A stretch of DNA of 64,000 bases from Desulfopila sp. IMCC35006 (GCF_005116645.1 NZ_SWCM01000001.1:310001-374000); one strand, 5' to 3'. Shown: positions 20,039 through 30,027, numbered from the stretch's first letter. Numbers and translations are program-made. The notes: a model not told the origin generated them from the letters alone.

Positions 20039-20620
20039 TTATTGACTGACTTTTCGGCCAGCAGCAAAGGCCTGCAGATTCACGTCCCTGAACCGTTCCG
20101 GCACCCGGGTACGGATAACTTCCTCATAAATGGCCGGATCGATCGGTAAAAACGTAGAGAGTGCGCCGACCATAACCACATTGGCCGTCTTTATCTCTCC
20201 GACCTCCCGGGCGATATCAAAAGCATCGACCGGCACCACGACGATATCCCGCTCGGTGAGATGGCGCAGCACATCCTTGGGATACTCCGCCAGACCGGTG
20301 GCAACCGAGGGCGGCAGAATCTTCTGGGTATTGACAATCACCTTGCTGCCTTTATGTAGGAAAGGCAGATACCGCACCGCCTCCATCATCTCAAAGGCCA
20401 TCTGAATATCGGCACAGCCCGGTTCAATGAGCGGCGAATAGACTTTTTTGCCGTAGCGCAACTGGGCAGTAACCGAGCCGCCGCGCTGGGCCATACCGTG
20501 TACTTCACTTTTTTTGGCATCGTATCCTGCCGACAAAAGAGCGTAGACCGTTATCTCACTGGCGAGCAGGATGCCCTGGCCGCCGACCCCTGAAAAGAGG
20601 ATATTTCCCGTCTCTTGCAT
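20039..20620 (-). CDS. iorB: Indolepyruvate:ferredoxin oxidoreductase, beta subunit
   Basis: 193 residues matching the gamma-type domain of 2-oxoacid oxidoreductases: [17 protein letters not shown] and [19 protein letters not shown]. Together with IorA it oxidatively decarboxylates aryl pyruvates to aryl-acetyl-CoA, reducing ferredoxin. It overlaps the iorA stop by one base (TAATG), which implies translational coupling. Confidence 0.94.
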   Translation of the reverse strand: MQETGNILFSGVGGQGILLASEITVYALLSAGYDAKKSEVHGMAQRGGSVTAQLRYGKKVYSPLIEPGCADIQMAFEMMEAVRYLPFLHKGSKVIVNTQKILPPSVATGLAEYPKDVLRHLTERDIVVVPVDAFDIAREVGEIKTANVVMVGALSTFLPIDPAIYEEVIRTRVPERFRDVNLQAFAAGRKVSQ

Positions 20621-22431
20621 TATTTCCCCTCTCCTCTGGTGATAGCGTTGAATTTACAGAGCGATGCGCACTGACCGCAGTCATTACAGAGGATCTCATC
20701 GATCTTGGATATGCCTTTCTGGTTTTTTCGATAGCCGCGCTGCTCCGCCTCCCCTTCCGCAAAAGGAGTCCAACTGATGGCCGGACAACCAAGACGGATA
20801 CAGGACATACAGCCGACACAGTTTTCCTGGTTGGTAAAATAGGACACCGGTTTGCGCTCTTTCATCTCCGGCAGCAGCACGCAGGGTGCCTCGGAGATGA
20901 CCACCGAGGGTTCTTTCAGTTCCACTGCTTCCTTTAAGACTTTCCGTGTTTCAACCACGTCATGGGGATTGACCTTGTAGACATGTTTTACCCCGACCGC
21001 CCGGCACAGGGCTGCCAGATCAATTGAACTTGCCGCCTCGCCGCGGATGTTGTAGCCGGTGGCCGGGTTCTGCTGCTGCCCGGTCATGGCGGTAATGCGA
21101 TTGTCGAGTATAATCAGCGTTGAAGCGGAGTTGTTGTAGACCGTGTTGATCAGGCCGGTAATGCCGGAATGAATGAAAGTGGAATCGCCGATAACCGAAA
21201 CGACCTGATTATAGCCATCCTCGCCCAGTGCCTTGGCCATTCCGTGCGCAATCGGCACCGAAGCACCCATACAGACACACGAATCCATGGCCGACAGCGG
21301 CGGTAGAAAACCTAAGGTATAACAGCCGATATCACCGGAGACAAAGACCTTCATCCTTGAGAGGTTAAAGAAAATCCCGCGATGCGGACAACCGGCACAC
21401 ATATTCGGCGGCCGGTTGGGCAGCTCAACCGGGGCAAACAGTTCCGGCCCCGATCCGGGCGTGATCCCCTGGCGGACAATAGCCGTGTTCAACTCTCCCT
21501 GGTTGGGAATACAGTCCTTGCCGTGACAGGCAATGCCCATGGCCTTGATATGTGTTTCGAGGAAGGGGTCGAGTTCCTCCACGATATAGAGTTCATCAAC
21601 CATTGCGGCAAACTGGCGAATCTTTTTTTCCGGCAGCGGCCAGCACATGCCGAGCTTTAACACAGCGGCTTGCGGGAAAGCCTCTTTGACATAGAGATAC
21701 GAGACTCCGGCGGTAATAAACCCCCTTTTCGTGTCCCCTTCTTCTATCCGGTTATAGTCGGCGGTTTCCGCCAGCTCGCGACATTTTGCCATCCGCTCTT
21801 CGACCACAACCCGGCGCTTGCGGGCGATAGCCGGCAGCATCACCAGTTTACCGGGGATTTTGTTGATACCGCAGGCAGGATGGGAGGTATTCATCTCTCC
21901 TTTACTCACCACCCCCTTGACATGTGCCACCCGGGTGGTGATACGCAGCATCACCGGACTATCGAGATCTTCGCTGAGATCAAAGGCCAGCTTGACCATC
22001 TCCTTGGCTTCACTCGGATCGGACGGCTCAAGCATCGGCAGCTTGGCAGCAAAGGCGTAATTTCGATTATCCTGTTCGTTCTGGGAAGAATGCATTTCCG
22101 GGTCATCGGCGGTGACCAGCACCAGCCCCCCGCAGACACCGGTATAGGAGGCGGTAAAAAGAGGATCGGCCGCCACATTGACGCCGACATGCTTCATGGT
22201 GGCAAGAGCCCTGGCCCCGGCAAAAGAGGCGCCGATGGCAACTTCCAGACCAACCTTTTCATTGGGTGCCCATTCGGTATACACTCCCGGATATTTTGAG
22301 AGGTTTTCCATGATCTCCGTCGAAGGAGTTCCGGGATAGCCGGAGGCAACCTTCACGCCGGCCTCATAGACGCCAAGGGCAATGGCCTCATTGCCGGACA
22401 TCCAAAGGGTATTCTCATTTATTATTGTCAC
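20620..22431 (-). CDS. iorA: Indolepyruvate:ferredoxin oxidoreductase, alpha subunit
   Basis: 603 residues. N-terminal pyrimidine-binding domain (GNEAIALGVYEAGVKVASGYPGTPS), central thiamin-diphosphate domain (CAGCPHRGIF, then GDSTFIHSGITGLINTVYN), and C-terminal ferredoxin-like iron-sulfur cysteines (CVGCMSCIRLGCP and CNDCGQCASLCKF). The GTG start at 22431 has a clear AGGAGA site. First gene of the ior-paaK-ACT operon; it marks fermentation or oxidation of aromatic amino acids. Confidence 0.95.
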   Translation of the reverse strand: MTIINENTLWMSGNEAIALGVYEAGVKVASGYPGTPSTEIMENLSKYPGVYTEWAPNEKVGLEVAIGASFAGARALATMKHVGVNVAADPLFTASYTGVCGGLVLVTADDPEMHSSQNEQDNRNYAFAAKLPMLEPSDPSEAKEMVKLAFDLSEDLDSPVMLRITTRVAHVKGVVSKGEMNTSHPACGINKIPGKLVMLPAIARKRRVVVEERMAKCRELAETADYNRIEEGDTKRGFITAGVSYLYVKEAFPQAAVLKLGMCWPLPEKKIRQFAAMVDELYIVEELDPFLETHIKAMGIACHGKDCIPNQGELNTAIVRQGITPGSGPELFAPVELPNRPPNMCAGCPHRGIFFNLSRMKVFVSGDIGCYTLGFLPPLSAMDSCVCMGASVPIAHGMAKALGEDGYNQVVSVIGDSTFIHSGITGLINTVYNNSASTLIILDNRITAMTGQQQNPATGYNIRGEAASSIDLAALCRAVGVKHVYKVNPHDVVETRKVLKEAVELKEPSVVISEAPCVLLPEMKERKPVSYFTNQENCVGCMSCIRLGCPAISWTPFAEGEAEQRGYRKNQKGISKIDEILCNDCGQCASLCKFNAITRGEGK

Positions 22432-22711
22432 AATTTCTCCTGATTTATCTAGCCGTCTCTGAAGCTCACTTCAACTTTTTACAATTTCATCATAAACAGC
22501 AAGTATAGCTTAAGCGTTTTGGGCCTTGCACCTTCCCTGAGAGGGACCTTCTTTACTATAGAATGACTGAGCAAACTACCCTGAAACTCTCTGTGCAGGC
22601 AAGGTTTTTTTTGTCTGCCGAAAGAGCGGTTGCACCCCGCCCCGTCAAACCATTGACAAAAAATTGCCTGACAGCTCGGGATGGATCGGTGAACTCTTGT
22701 TTTTCTTTACT

Positions 22712-22739
22712 TTGACAACTTCGGTAACTACCGTATAAT
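22712..22739 (+). promoter_or_regulatory. Consensus sigma70 promoter with inverted repeat in spacer
   Basis: TTGACA at 22712-22717 and TATAAT at 22734-22739 are both perfect consensus hexamers, 16 bp apart. The spacer contains the inverted repeat CGGTA-AC-TACCG (22722-22733), which would be a good operator position. It drives the CBS-ACT gene starting at 22814. The rest of the 22432-22813 region holds the iorA upstream region and no gene that I can support. Confidence 0.75.
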
Positions 22740-22813
22740 AGACAAAAAATCACCTTGCAGTTCATTTTATATGCATGCAAAAAAAGTTTTACAACCTTCT
22801 CAGGGAGACTCCT

Positions 22814-23485
22814 ATGTATATCGGCAGAATCATGCACACCGACCTTATCACCGTATCGCCACAAACCACTCTCGTGGAGGCAAAAAAACTAATCCAGGAA
22901 AAACGGATAGATCACCTCCTGGTCGTCAACGACAAGAAGAAGCTGGTGGGCATCGTTTCCGACCGGGATCTGAAACAATACTGGGCCTCCCCGGCGACCT
23001 CGCTGTCCACCCACGAACTCAACTACCTGCTGGATAAGGTTCTGGTGTCCATGGTCATGATCAAGACAGTGGTTACGGTGGCAACCAATACCACCATCGA
23101 ACGGGCCGCGCTCATCATGCAGCAGAATCGTATCAGTGCGCTGCCGGTAATGGAGGATGACGAACTCGCCGGCATCATCACCAGCACCGATGTCATGGGG
23201 GTTCTGCTGCAGGCTATAGGCATCAGCGACGACAGCATACGCCTCAGCGTCTTTGTCCGGGACAGCATCGGTAAGCTCGCCGAGGTCACTGCCTGTTTAA
23301 AAGACGCAGGCGTCAATCTGCAGAGTCTTTTTTGCTGGCCCGAATCGAAATTAGAGGGGATAACCCAGATAGTGATGCGGGTTACCAGTCAGGATGGCGA
23401 CAAGGCGATTTCTGCCCTGACAACAAAAGGATTTAAGGTAAAAAGCAAATACGAAAAGGATATTACACCTTTCTTACCCGCTTGA
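22814..23485 (+). CDS. CBS-pair and ACT domain protein (AcuB-like)
   Basis: 223 residues: two CBS motifs (MYIGRIMHTDLITVSPQTTL and ALIMQQNRISALPVMEDDELAGIIT) and a C-terminal ACT domain (IRLSVFVRDSIGKLAEVTACL). CBS pairs bind adenosine nucleotides and ACT domains bind amino acids, so this is a likely metabolic sensor. The ATG at 22814 follows AGGGAGA; a longer frame from 22775 is less likely. Divergent from iorA. Confidence 0.85.
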   Translation: MYIGRIMHTDLITVSPQTTLVEAKKLIQEKRIDHLLVVNDKKKLVGIVSDRDLKQYWASPATSLSTHELNYLLDKVLVSMVMIKTVVTVATNTTIERAALIMQQNRISALPVMEDDELAGIITSTDVMGVLLQAIGISDDSIRLSVFVRDSIGKLAEVTACLKDAGVNLQSLFCWPESKLEGITQIVMRVTSQDGDKAISALTTKGFKVKSKYEKDITPFLPA

Positions 23486-23504
23486 CCGAAACAGGTTCCC
23501 ATTG

Positions 23505-23539
23505 ATTCTGGTTCCCATGCAGTGCATGGGAACCAGAAT
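23505..23539. terminator. Perfect 17-bp inverted repeat between converging genes
   Basis: 23505-23521 is the exact reverse complement of 23523-23539 around a single central base. It sits between two converging genes (stops at 23485 and 23542), so it can act as a terminator in both directions. No T-run follows on either side. Confidence 0.7.
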
Positions 23540-23541
23540 AA

Positions 23542-24381
23542 TCAACCCCTTCTGCCAAAGAGCAGCTTGCCGCCAAGAAAACCAGCAATACCTGCCACCG
23601 CCAGCAACCCTGCGGAAAGTCCGAGATAAATAAATCTGGACGGCGAACCTGCAGCCACAACCTGCGGGTCGATGAGACGCCAGAACACCAGCACGCTGAG
23701 CAGGGCCAGCACAATCAGACTGCAGGTGATCTTTGTGATAAAGATTGCTGATTTTATCCCTTTATAGCGTTTCTGCCATTCGATAAAGCCGGTCAGCAGA
23801 ACAAGGGGCAGTGTAACCAATACAAATATCAGGTTATAGTAGGCGGCAGTTTCCAGCGGAAGAATGTTGAAATAGACGGACAGGCCGAGAAACACCACAA
23901 CGGCCGGTATCATTCCGTTGGGGAAATGGACAGAGATCGGATGCAGGTGATGCTTCAAAGAGAAGTTGGCAAATTTTTCAAAGAGAGAGAGTGACTGTTT
24001 CTGCCCTTTGCCTGCGCCAGACGCCATGGCAGAGTCTATTTCTTCAGCTTTAACCTCGGTCAGGGCCTTGCCGTCCGCATCGATCTCAACGAACATTTTT
24101 TTCGGGGCATCACAAACGGGGCATTTTTCCGGGGGTTCCACTCCGGTGTGGATATAACCGCAGACGGTGCACCGCCATCTTTTTTCAACGATTTTTTCCT
24201 GGACGGCAGCAGGCTCCGGTTTATTCTCCTGGACGGCGGCAGTATCCGGCTTGTCGACAGTCTTCTGTTCCTGGTTCAAGTTCTTGAACATCTTTTCCGG
24301 AGCCTCGCACACAGGGCACTTTTCCGGTGGTTTCTCTTCTTTGTGAACATACCCACAGACACCGCACTCCCAGCTATTCAT
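23542..24381 (-). CDS. Double rubredoxin-like domain plus DUF2231-type membrane protein
   Basis: 279 residues. Two rubredoxin-like iron sites of the rubrerythrin type occur in tandem: WECGVCGYVHKEEKPPEKCPVC (residues 4-25) and WRCTVCGYIHTGVEPPEKCPVC (about 69-90). Between them is a charged, proline- and valine-rich linker. The C-terminal half has four membrane segments, starting with HHLHPISVHFPNGMIPAVVV, the DUF2231 pattern. It may carry electrons to or from a membrane partner. Standalone gene, converging with the CBS-ACT gene. Confidence 0.82.
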   Translation of the reverse strand: MNSWECGVCGYVHKEEKPPEKCPVCEAPEKMFKNLNQEQKTVDKPDTAAVQENKPEPAAVQEKIVEKRWRCTVCGYIHTGVEPPEKCPVCDAPKKMFVEIDADGKALTEVKAEEIDSAMASGAGKGQKQSLSLFEKFANFSLKHHLHPISVHFPNGMIPAVVVFLGLSVYFNILPLETAAYYNLIFVLVTLPLVLLTGFIEWQKRYKGIKSAIFITKITCSLIVLALLSVLVFWRLIDPQVVAAGSPSRFIYLGLSAGLLAVAGIAGFLGGKLLFGRRG

Positions 24382-24541
24382 ATGCTCTACCTCTAAGGTT
24401 CAGGCCGCTCTGAACAAAAGTCATCCTGTTCGAGGCAGCCTTTAATGGAAAATCTGCTGTTAAACGTCTCTCTTTTTAAGGGAAATCGACGGGAAGATCA
24501 AGGGCAGATTATGCACGCCCCCATCATTTCAAGCTCAACCG

Positions 24542-26218
24542 CTACTCTGACACCACCGCGCTGATTTCAACCCTTCTATTCATGGTACGGCCTGCTTCCG
24601 TATCATTGCTGTCAACCGGATTGCTGTTGCCAAATCCCTGTGTGTTTAATTTTTCGGGAGACAGATTCTGCCCCATAAGAAAGCTTTTCACCATATTAGC
24701 CCTGAACTCGGAAAGCTTTTTATTATAGTCCTGGTCGCCGCTCGAATCCGTATAACCGTAGATGTTGATGGTCGCTTCCGGATGCTGCTTCACCACGTTG
24801 GCGAACGCCTTCATCCTTTCAATATCGGCCACGCTGAACAGATTCGAATCGTATTTAAAACGTATTACCAGGGCTTCTTTAGGTAATGCAGGGCTCTGGG
24901 CCTGGTCTTTGCTGCCCGCTGTACTCATACTTTCGGCAAGGATTACCGGTTGAACCTTGAGCTGATCGGTCGGGGCGGAATCGGCAACGTTTTTACCGGG
25001 CCCCGCAGCGGCTGGCTCAGCCGGGTTTACATTTTGCGCCGGCTTGATAGATTTTTCCGGCGACGAAGTTGCCGGGGCAACAGATGAACCGGCACCGGTG
25101 CTACTCACTGATGGAATTGGCTTTGCCTTTGTTTCCGGAAGCATCCCTGCTCCGGATGAGGCAGCGACAGGCCCGCTGTTTTGTTCCTGAATGGCGGTAA
25201 AATGGGCGGTGGCTTCCTTAAATCTTTCGTTGGTATAATACATGAAATAATAGCTGCCGGACAGCAGGAGGACAATCAGCAACAGAAGTGCAAGCACCGG
25301 CCAGGACAAAGACAGTTTCATTGTCTTTGCAGGCTGCGCGGCGACTCCCGACGCCGGGGCGGCTGGCGGCTGGGCGATGCTTTGAACATCCTCACTCTGC
25401 CCTCTGCGGTGATCGGGTATCTGCAGTTCCCTGGCCGATTCCTTGACGATGGAGCCAGTTATAACCAGCTGTTCTTCGGCATATCCGCTCATTAAACAGT
25501 GATCGCAGAGGATATTGATTTTTCGAGGAAAGCCCTGGGAAGAGGCAAAGATTTCCTTGATGGCGGATTTGTCAAAAAGTTCTGCCGCCGTCCCGGCCAT
25601 TTTCAACCGGTGGCGGATATATTCGCCGGTTTCTTCAACTGTCAACGGCTCAATATAGTAATTTAAGGTCAGCCGCTGGGCGATTGCCCTGTTCTCCGGA
25701 CGCCGTATCAGCTCATTGAATTCATACTGTCCGACAAAGAAAATATTGAGCAGCGGGTTACTGTCTTTGGTGACAATGTTGGACAGGAGCCGCACCTCTT
25801 CGAGCAGTTCCTGCGTCAAAAGCTGGGACTCGTCAATTATAAGCAGCACCTTCTGGTTATTATCATAGGCTTTATGCAGGAACCTGGTAAAGCTCGACAA
25901 AAATTTCCCCTTACTTTCAAACTCGCTACCAAGATCGAACGCGGCCGCGATATAATTGAAGAAATCCATTTTATCCAGACTCGGATCCGGTACCGAGGCA
26001 TAGATTACGTCTTTTGATAAACTCCCGATCAAAGCATTAATCAGAGTTGTCTTACCGGTCCCCACATCACCGGTCAAAAGCAGGAAGCCTTTGTTATCAA
26101 GGATGCCGTATCGCAGGGTAGCTAAAGCCTCTTTATGTTTTTCCCCAAGCCACATAAAATATGAGTCCGAGGAAATCTGAAAGGGCTTCATTATTAAATG
26201 ATAATATGCTGTATACAT
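24542..26218 (-). CDS. ExeA-type AAA ATPase fused to a C-terminal OmpA domain
   Basis: 558 residues. An AAA ATPase at the N-terminus (MYTAYYHLIMKPFQIS, Walker A TGDVGTGKTT at 49-58, Walker B VLLIIDESQLL), as in ExeA/GspA of type II secretion. Then one membrane helix (about 305-327), a low-complexity Pro/Ala/Ser linker, and an OmpA-like peptidoglycan-binding domain (YGYTDSSGDQDYNKKLSEFRA, then NRRVEI). ExeA normally ends in another peptidoglycan-binding domain, so the cytoplasm-to-cell-wall layout is kept. The start at 26218 fits the family; the ribosome site is weak. Confidence 0.83.
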   Translation of the reverse strand: MYTAYYHLIMKPFQISSDSYFMWLGEKHKEALATLRYGILDNKGFLLLTGDVGTGKTTLINALIGSLSKDVIYASVPDPSLDKMDFFNYIAAAFDLGSEFESKGKFLSSFTRFLHKAYDNNQKVLLIIDESQLLTQELLEEVRLLSNIVTKDSNPLLNIFFVGQYEFNELIRRPENRAIAQRLTLNYYIEPLTVEETGEYIRHRLKMAGTAAELFDKSAIKEIFASSQGFPRKINILCDHCLMSGYAEEQLVITGSIVKESARELQIPDHRRGQSEDVQSIAQPPAAPASGVAAQPAKTMKLSLSWPVLALLLLIVLLLSGSYYFMYYTNERFKEATAHFTAIQEQNSGPVAASSGAGMLPETKAKPIPSVSSTGAGSSVAPATSSPEKSIKPAQNVNPAEPAAAGPGKNVADSAPTDQLKVQPVILAESMSTAGSKDQAQSPALPKEALVIRFKYDSNLFSVADIERMKAFANVVKQHPEATINIYGYTDSSGDQDYNKKLSEFRANMVKSFLMGQNLSPEKLNTQGFGNSNPVDSNDTEAGRTMNRRVEISAVVSE

Positions 26219-26825
26219 AGTTCGCTGAAAGATTCCAGGTAATGGTTTGGGGTCGAGAGGCGCATAATGCCTCACCTTCTTACTTTACCGATTGTTTACT
26301 TGTCCTTTGGGCAAGAAAACAATTTCTCTACAGGTACTAACCCCCCGCACAGCACGGGGGCTGAACTGAGCACCCCTCGATGGGGCACGCAGAATCCCGG
26401 CTCTCTGCCCGTCTGCCGAGGTCGTATATGCTAGAATTCGGTCGATGAAGCAGCATCGCCGGCCGTATCACACCTTGCATAACAATAACAGGATGATCAG
26501 GAGGATGTCACTGATTTTGTCGAGTTTACCATATCCAGTTCATGCATCGTGCACAATATTTTTCCTGATTAACGAACACGAAATCCGATGTTGGAAAGTG
26601 TGTTTTTCGGTTATCCTGCCAAGAGAGCGTGACAATCTGCTTTTTCAATGGCATCGTAACTGGTGTGGTACATGACACTACAAGACCGGAAATTGACGGA
26701 TTGCTGTTATCGTTATTGCCCGAATGTAATCGCCTGGAGTCGGAAGCATTTCGGGCATGCCGGTATTGCAACAGTACACGGTTAAAAAGGTATTCCCCCC
26801 GGCCTGACGCTGGCCAGTTCCGCTA
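26219..26825. other. 600-base space with GC-rich hairpins, no credible gene
   Basis: A hairpin CCCCCG-CACAGCA-CGGGGG (26342-26360) is followed by a second, CCCC-TCGAT-GGGG (26373-26385). Short frames on both strands (for example 26629-26826 plus) show no family resemblance, no ribosome site and no hydrophobic or domain pattern. The promoters of the ATPase and the CheB-CheR gene should lie here, but none could be assigned. Confidence 0.4.
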
Positions 26826-29800
26826 ATGGATAAAACAGAGGTTATCTGCACACTGACTCGACACACGGTAGAGATACACCTGTTACCCGGTATCTGCCGA
26901 GTTGCACAACCAATTCTTGAGACAAAGGCTGCACCCGCCATGGCCATACCAAAAAAAAATGCACGCACAGAAAACAGGGCAGCAACAGAGCCCGCTCCCT
27001 CCTCGAAATCGACAACCGGGACGGATAGTGCCCTGGAAAATATCTTTCCCATTGTCGGCATCGGCGCATCGGCCGGTGGACTGGCTGCCTTTGAGGCTTT
27101 TTTTTCGGGGATGCCGACACAGACTGACCCGGGCATGGCCTTTGTTCTGGTACAACATCTGGCACCGGATCATAAAAGTATCCTGACCGGACTTATCCAG
27201 CGCTATACCCGAATGCAGGTTTTCGAGGTGGAGGACGGGATGGTGGTCAAGCCCAACTGCGCCTACATCATCCCGCCGGGACGCGACATGGCTTTTCTAA
27301 ACGGCTCCCTCCAGCTGCTGGAACCGTCCGCCCCGCGCGGCCAGCGGCTGCCGATTGACTTTTTCTTTCGCTCGCTCGCGCAGGACCAGCGGGAACGAGC
27401 GATCTGCATTGTCCTTTCCGGTACCGGCAGTGATGGCACGCTGGGCGTTCGGGCCATAAAAGGTGAGGGTGGAATGGTCATGGTCCAGTCCCCAGACACC
27501 ACAGAGTATGACGGCATGCCCTGCAGCGCCATTGCCACCGGGCTGGTCGACTATCAATTGGCACCGGCCGAGATGCCGGCGCAGTTGATGGCCTATGCGG
27601 CCCATGCCTTCGGCAGGAGTCATCAGGGGACGATTGTCCCGGCGGCCATGGCCGAAAACTCCTTGAAAAAGATTTTCATCCTGCTGCGGGCCCAGACCGG
27701 TCATGATTTCAGTCACTATAAACCAAGCACCATCAACCGGCGAATTGAAAGACGCATGGCCGTCAACCAGATTGAGGCATTAACCGATTACATAAAATTT
27801 ATGCAGAAGACGCCGGCGGAAGTCGAGGCGCTTTTTCGCGATCTGCTCATTGGCGTCACCAATTTTTTTCGCGATCCGGAAATTTTCAAGATTGTTGAAG
27901 ACAAAATCATTCCGCAACTGTTCATCGGCAAGTCGCCGGGAAGCGCCATCCGTGTCTGGTCGCCGGGCTGTTCCACCGGCGAGGAGGCCTATTCCATCGC
28001 TATCCTCCTGCAGGAACGGCTGGAAGCCATGAAAAAAAATTTCAAAGTGCAGGTTTTCGCCACCGATCTTGACGCACAGGCGATTGCCACGGCCCGCACG
28101 GGACTTTATCCAGCAAGCATCAGCTCCGACCTGAGCCCGGAACGTCTCGCCCGTTTCTTTGTCAGCGAAGCTGACGGCAGCGGCTATCGCATCGCCAAGG
28201 GGATCCGTGACATGCTGGTATTCTCCGAGCAGAACCTTATCAAAGACCCACCATTTTCCAGACTCGACCTCATCAGCTGTCGTAATCTGTTGATCTATAT
28301 GAGCAGTAACCTGCAGAAAAAGCTTATTCCTCTTTTCCATTATGCCTTAAATCCTCAAGGCATCCTCTTCCTCGGCAGCTCAGAGACGATCGGTGATTTC
28401 AGCGATCTTTTCACCGTGCTGGACCGCAAGGCAAAGCTGTACCAGCGTAAAGAAGACCTCCGCACGGACGGAGACAGATCTTTCAGCAGATTCCTGCCGC
28501 CGATGTCGGCCCCGGTTCACATTGCCGCAAAAACGACTCTCCCCGCCAAGTTGCAGCTGCGCGAGCTCACTGAGCGAGCAATCATCAACCAGGTCACTCC
28601 TGTAGCTATCCTCATCAATGGCCAGGGCGACATCCTCTACCTGCATGGGCGGACAGGCATGTATCTGGAGCCGGCGCCAGGTGAAGCCGGCGTCAACAAC
28701 ATTCTTAAAATGGCCCGTGAAGGACTGCGGCGGGAGCTGACGACGACGCTGCACAAAACGCTCGGACAGGATCAAAGCAACCGCTGTTGCGGGTTACGAG
28801 TCAAGACCAACGGCGACTATACTACGGTGAACCTGTCGATTCACCCGGTGGCAGCAGAAGATGCGACTAAAACAGCCGAGCAACGACTGTATCTCGTCAC
28901 TCTGGAAGAGGTCCTCCCGACAGAACAATTGCCGCAGCATCTCCCTCCGGCGATAACCACAGACCTGAATGGTACAGACATTGAAATCCTCAGACTTAAG
29001 CAGGAACTGCGAGCCAAGGAAGAATATCTCCAGACCACCAATGAAGAACTGGAAACCTCTAACGAAGAGCTGAAATCTTCCAATGAGGAGATGCAGTCGG
29101 TCAACGAAGAACTCCAGTCAACCAATGAAGAACTGGAGACGTCCAAGGAAGAACTGCAGTCGGTAAATGAAGAACTTGCTACGGTAAATGCGGAACTGCA
29201 GACGAAAGTTGCCGATCTCACCCTGGCTAATAACGATATGAACAATCTCCTGGCAGGAACAGGCATCGGCACGGTCTTTATCGACCATAGCCTGCACATC
29301 CTCCGTTTCACCCCCGCCGCCACCAAGATCATCAACCTGATACACAGTGATATCGGCCGACCGGTCGGGCATATCGTCTCGAATCTTGTGGGGTATGACC
29401 GCCTGGTCGCCGATGTCCGGGCCACCCTCGACACGCTCATGCCGATCGAAGCCGAGGTGCGAACCGTCGAAGACAAGTGGTACACCATGCGCATCCAGCC
29501 TTATCGCACACTCAGCAACGTGATCGAGGGGGTGGTCATCACTTTTGTCGACATCAACACCGCAAAACAGATGCAGCAAGAGTTGCAGCGCAGTGAAGAG
29601 CGGATGCGCGTCGCCCTGAACGCTTTCCCGATGACCGTCTTCAACCAGGACAAAGAGCTTCGCTACACCTGGATCTGCAATACGGACGCCAGGTTGTTCC
29701 CCGGAGAATCTATCCTGGGCAAAACCGATCACGACCTGCTGCCGGCAGACGAGGCCGAGAGATTGACGGCCTTCAAGCAGCGCGTGATGCAGAACGGCAA

Positions 29801-29942
29801 GGGGGATCATCGTGAGATGGCCACTGCTGTGAGCGGCCAGACGCAAATTTATGAGCTGACAGTGGAGCCGCTCTACGATTCTTTCGGCGTGCTTCAGGGT
29901 ATCACCGGCGCGGCGGTTGCAATCGTGGTTCGTCACCATTAA
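26826..29942 (+). CDS. CheB-CheR fusion with coiled coil and PAS domains
   Basis: 1038 residues. CheB methylesterase with catalytic Ser82 (GIGASAGG), His111 (LVQHLAPDH) and Asp203 (LSGTGSDG). CheR methyltransferase (about 270-540) with VTNFFRDPEIF and the AdoMet site VWSPGCSTGEEAYSIA. A long heptad region (about 725-800) of repeated E-E-L units (NEELETSNEELKSSNEE). Two PAS domains end the protein. It carries no receiver and no kinase. ATG 26826 or 26940 could be the start; neither has a strong site. A degraded hybrid kinase follows, so this may be a shortened giant fusion. Confidence 0.9.
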   Translation: MDKTEVICTLTRHTVEIHLLPGICRVAQPILETKAAPAMAIPKKNARTENRAATEPAPSSKSTTGTDSALENIFPIVGIGASAGGLAAFEAFFSGMPTQTDPGMAFVLVQHLAPDHKSILTGLIQRYTRMQVFEVEDGMVVKPNCAYIIPPGRDMAFLNGSLQLLEPSAPRGQRLPIDFFFRSLAQDQRERAICIVLSGTGSDGTLGVRAIKGEGGMVMVQSPDTTEYDGMPCSAIATGLVDYQLAPAEMPAQLMAYAAHAFGRSHQGTIVPAAMAENSLKKIFILLRAQTGHDFSHYKPSTINRRIERRMAVNQIEALTDYIKFMQKTPAEVEALFRDLLIGVTNFFRDPEIFKIVEDKIIPQLFIGKSPGSAIRVWSPGCSTGEEAYSIAILLQERLEAMKKNFKVQVFATDLDAQAIATARTGLYPASISSDLSPERLARFFVSEADGSGYRIAKGIRDMLVFSEQNLIKDPPFSRLDLISCRNLLIYMSSNLQKKLIPLFHYALNPQGILFLGSSETIGDFSDLFTVLDRKAKLYQRKEDLRTDGDRSFSRFLPPMSAPVHIAAKTTLPAKLQLRELTERAIINQVTPVAILINGQGDILYLHGRTGMYLEPAPGEAGVNNILKMAREGLRRELTTTLHKTLGQDQSNRCCGLRVKTNGDYTTVNLSIHPVAAEDATKTAEQRLYLVTLEEVLPTEQLPQHLPPAITTDLNGTDIEILRLKQELRAKEEYLQTTNEELETSNEELKSSNEEMQSVNEELQSTNEELETSKEELQSVNEELATVNAELQTKVADLTLANNDMNNLLAGTGIGTVFIDHSLHILRFTPAATKIINLIHSDIGRPVGHIVSNLVGYDRLVADVRATLDTLMPIEAEVRTVEDKWYTMRIQPYRTLSNVIEGVVITFVDINTAKQMQQELQRSEERMRVALNAFPMTVFNQDKELRYTWICNTDARLFPGESILGKTDHDLLPADEAERLTAFKQRVMQNGKGDHREMATAVSGQTQIYELTVEPLYDSFGVLQGITGAAVAIVVRHH

Positions 29943-30027
29943 AACCAGAAAAATCCAGAAACAGAACACAGCGAAAAAACTCATCCCGGCGGACTGGCAG
30001 CCAATCGCTGAACACTTTTGCGGTATC

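Noticed and set aside
26629-26826. Small plus-strand ORF before the CheB-CheR gene
   Set aside because: No ribosome site, no recognisable domain and no sign of conservation; kept only as part of the intergenic description.
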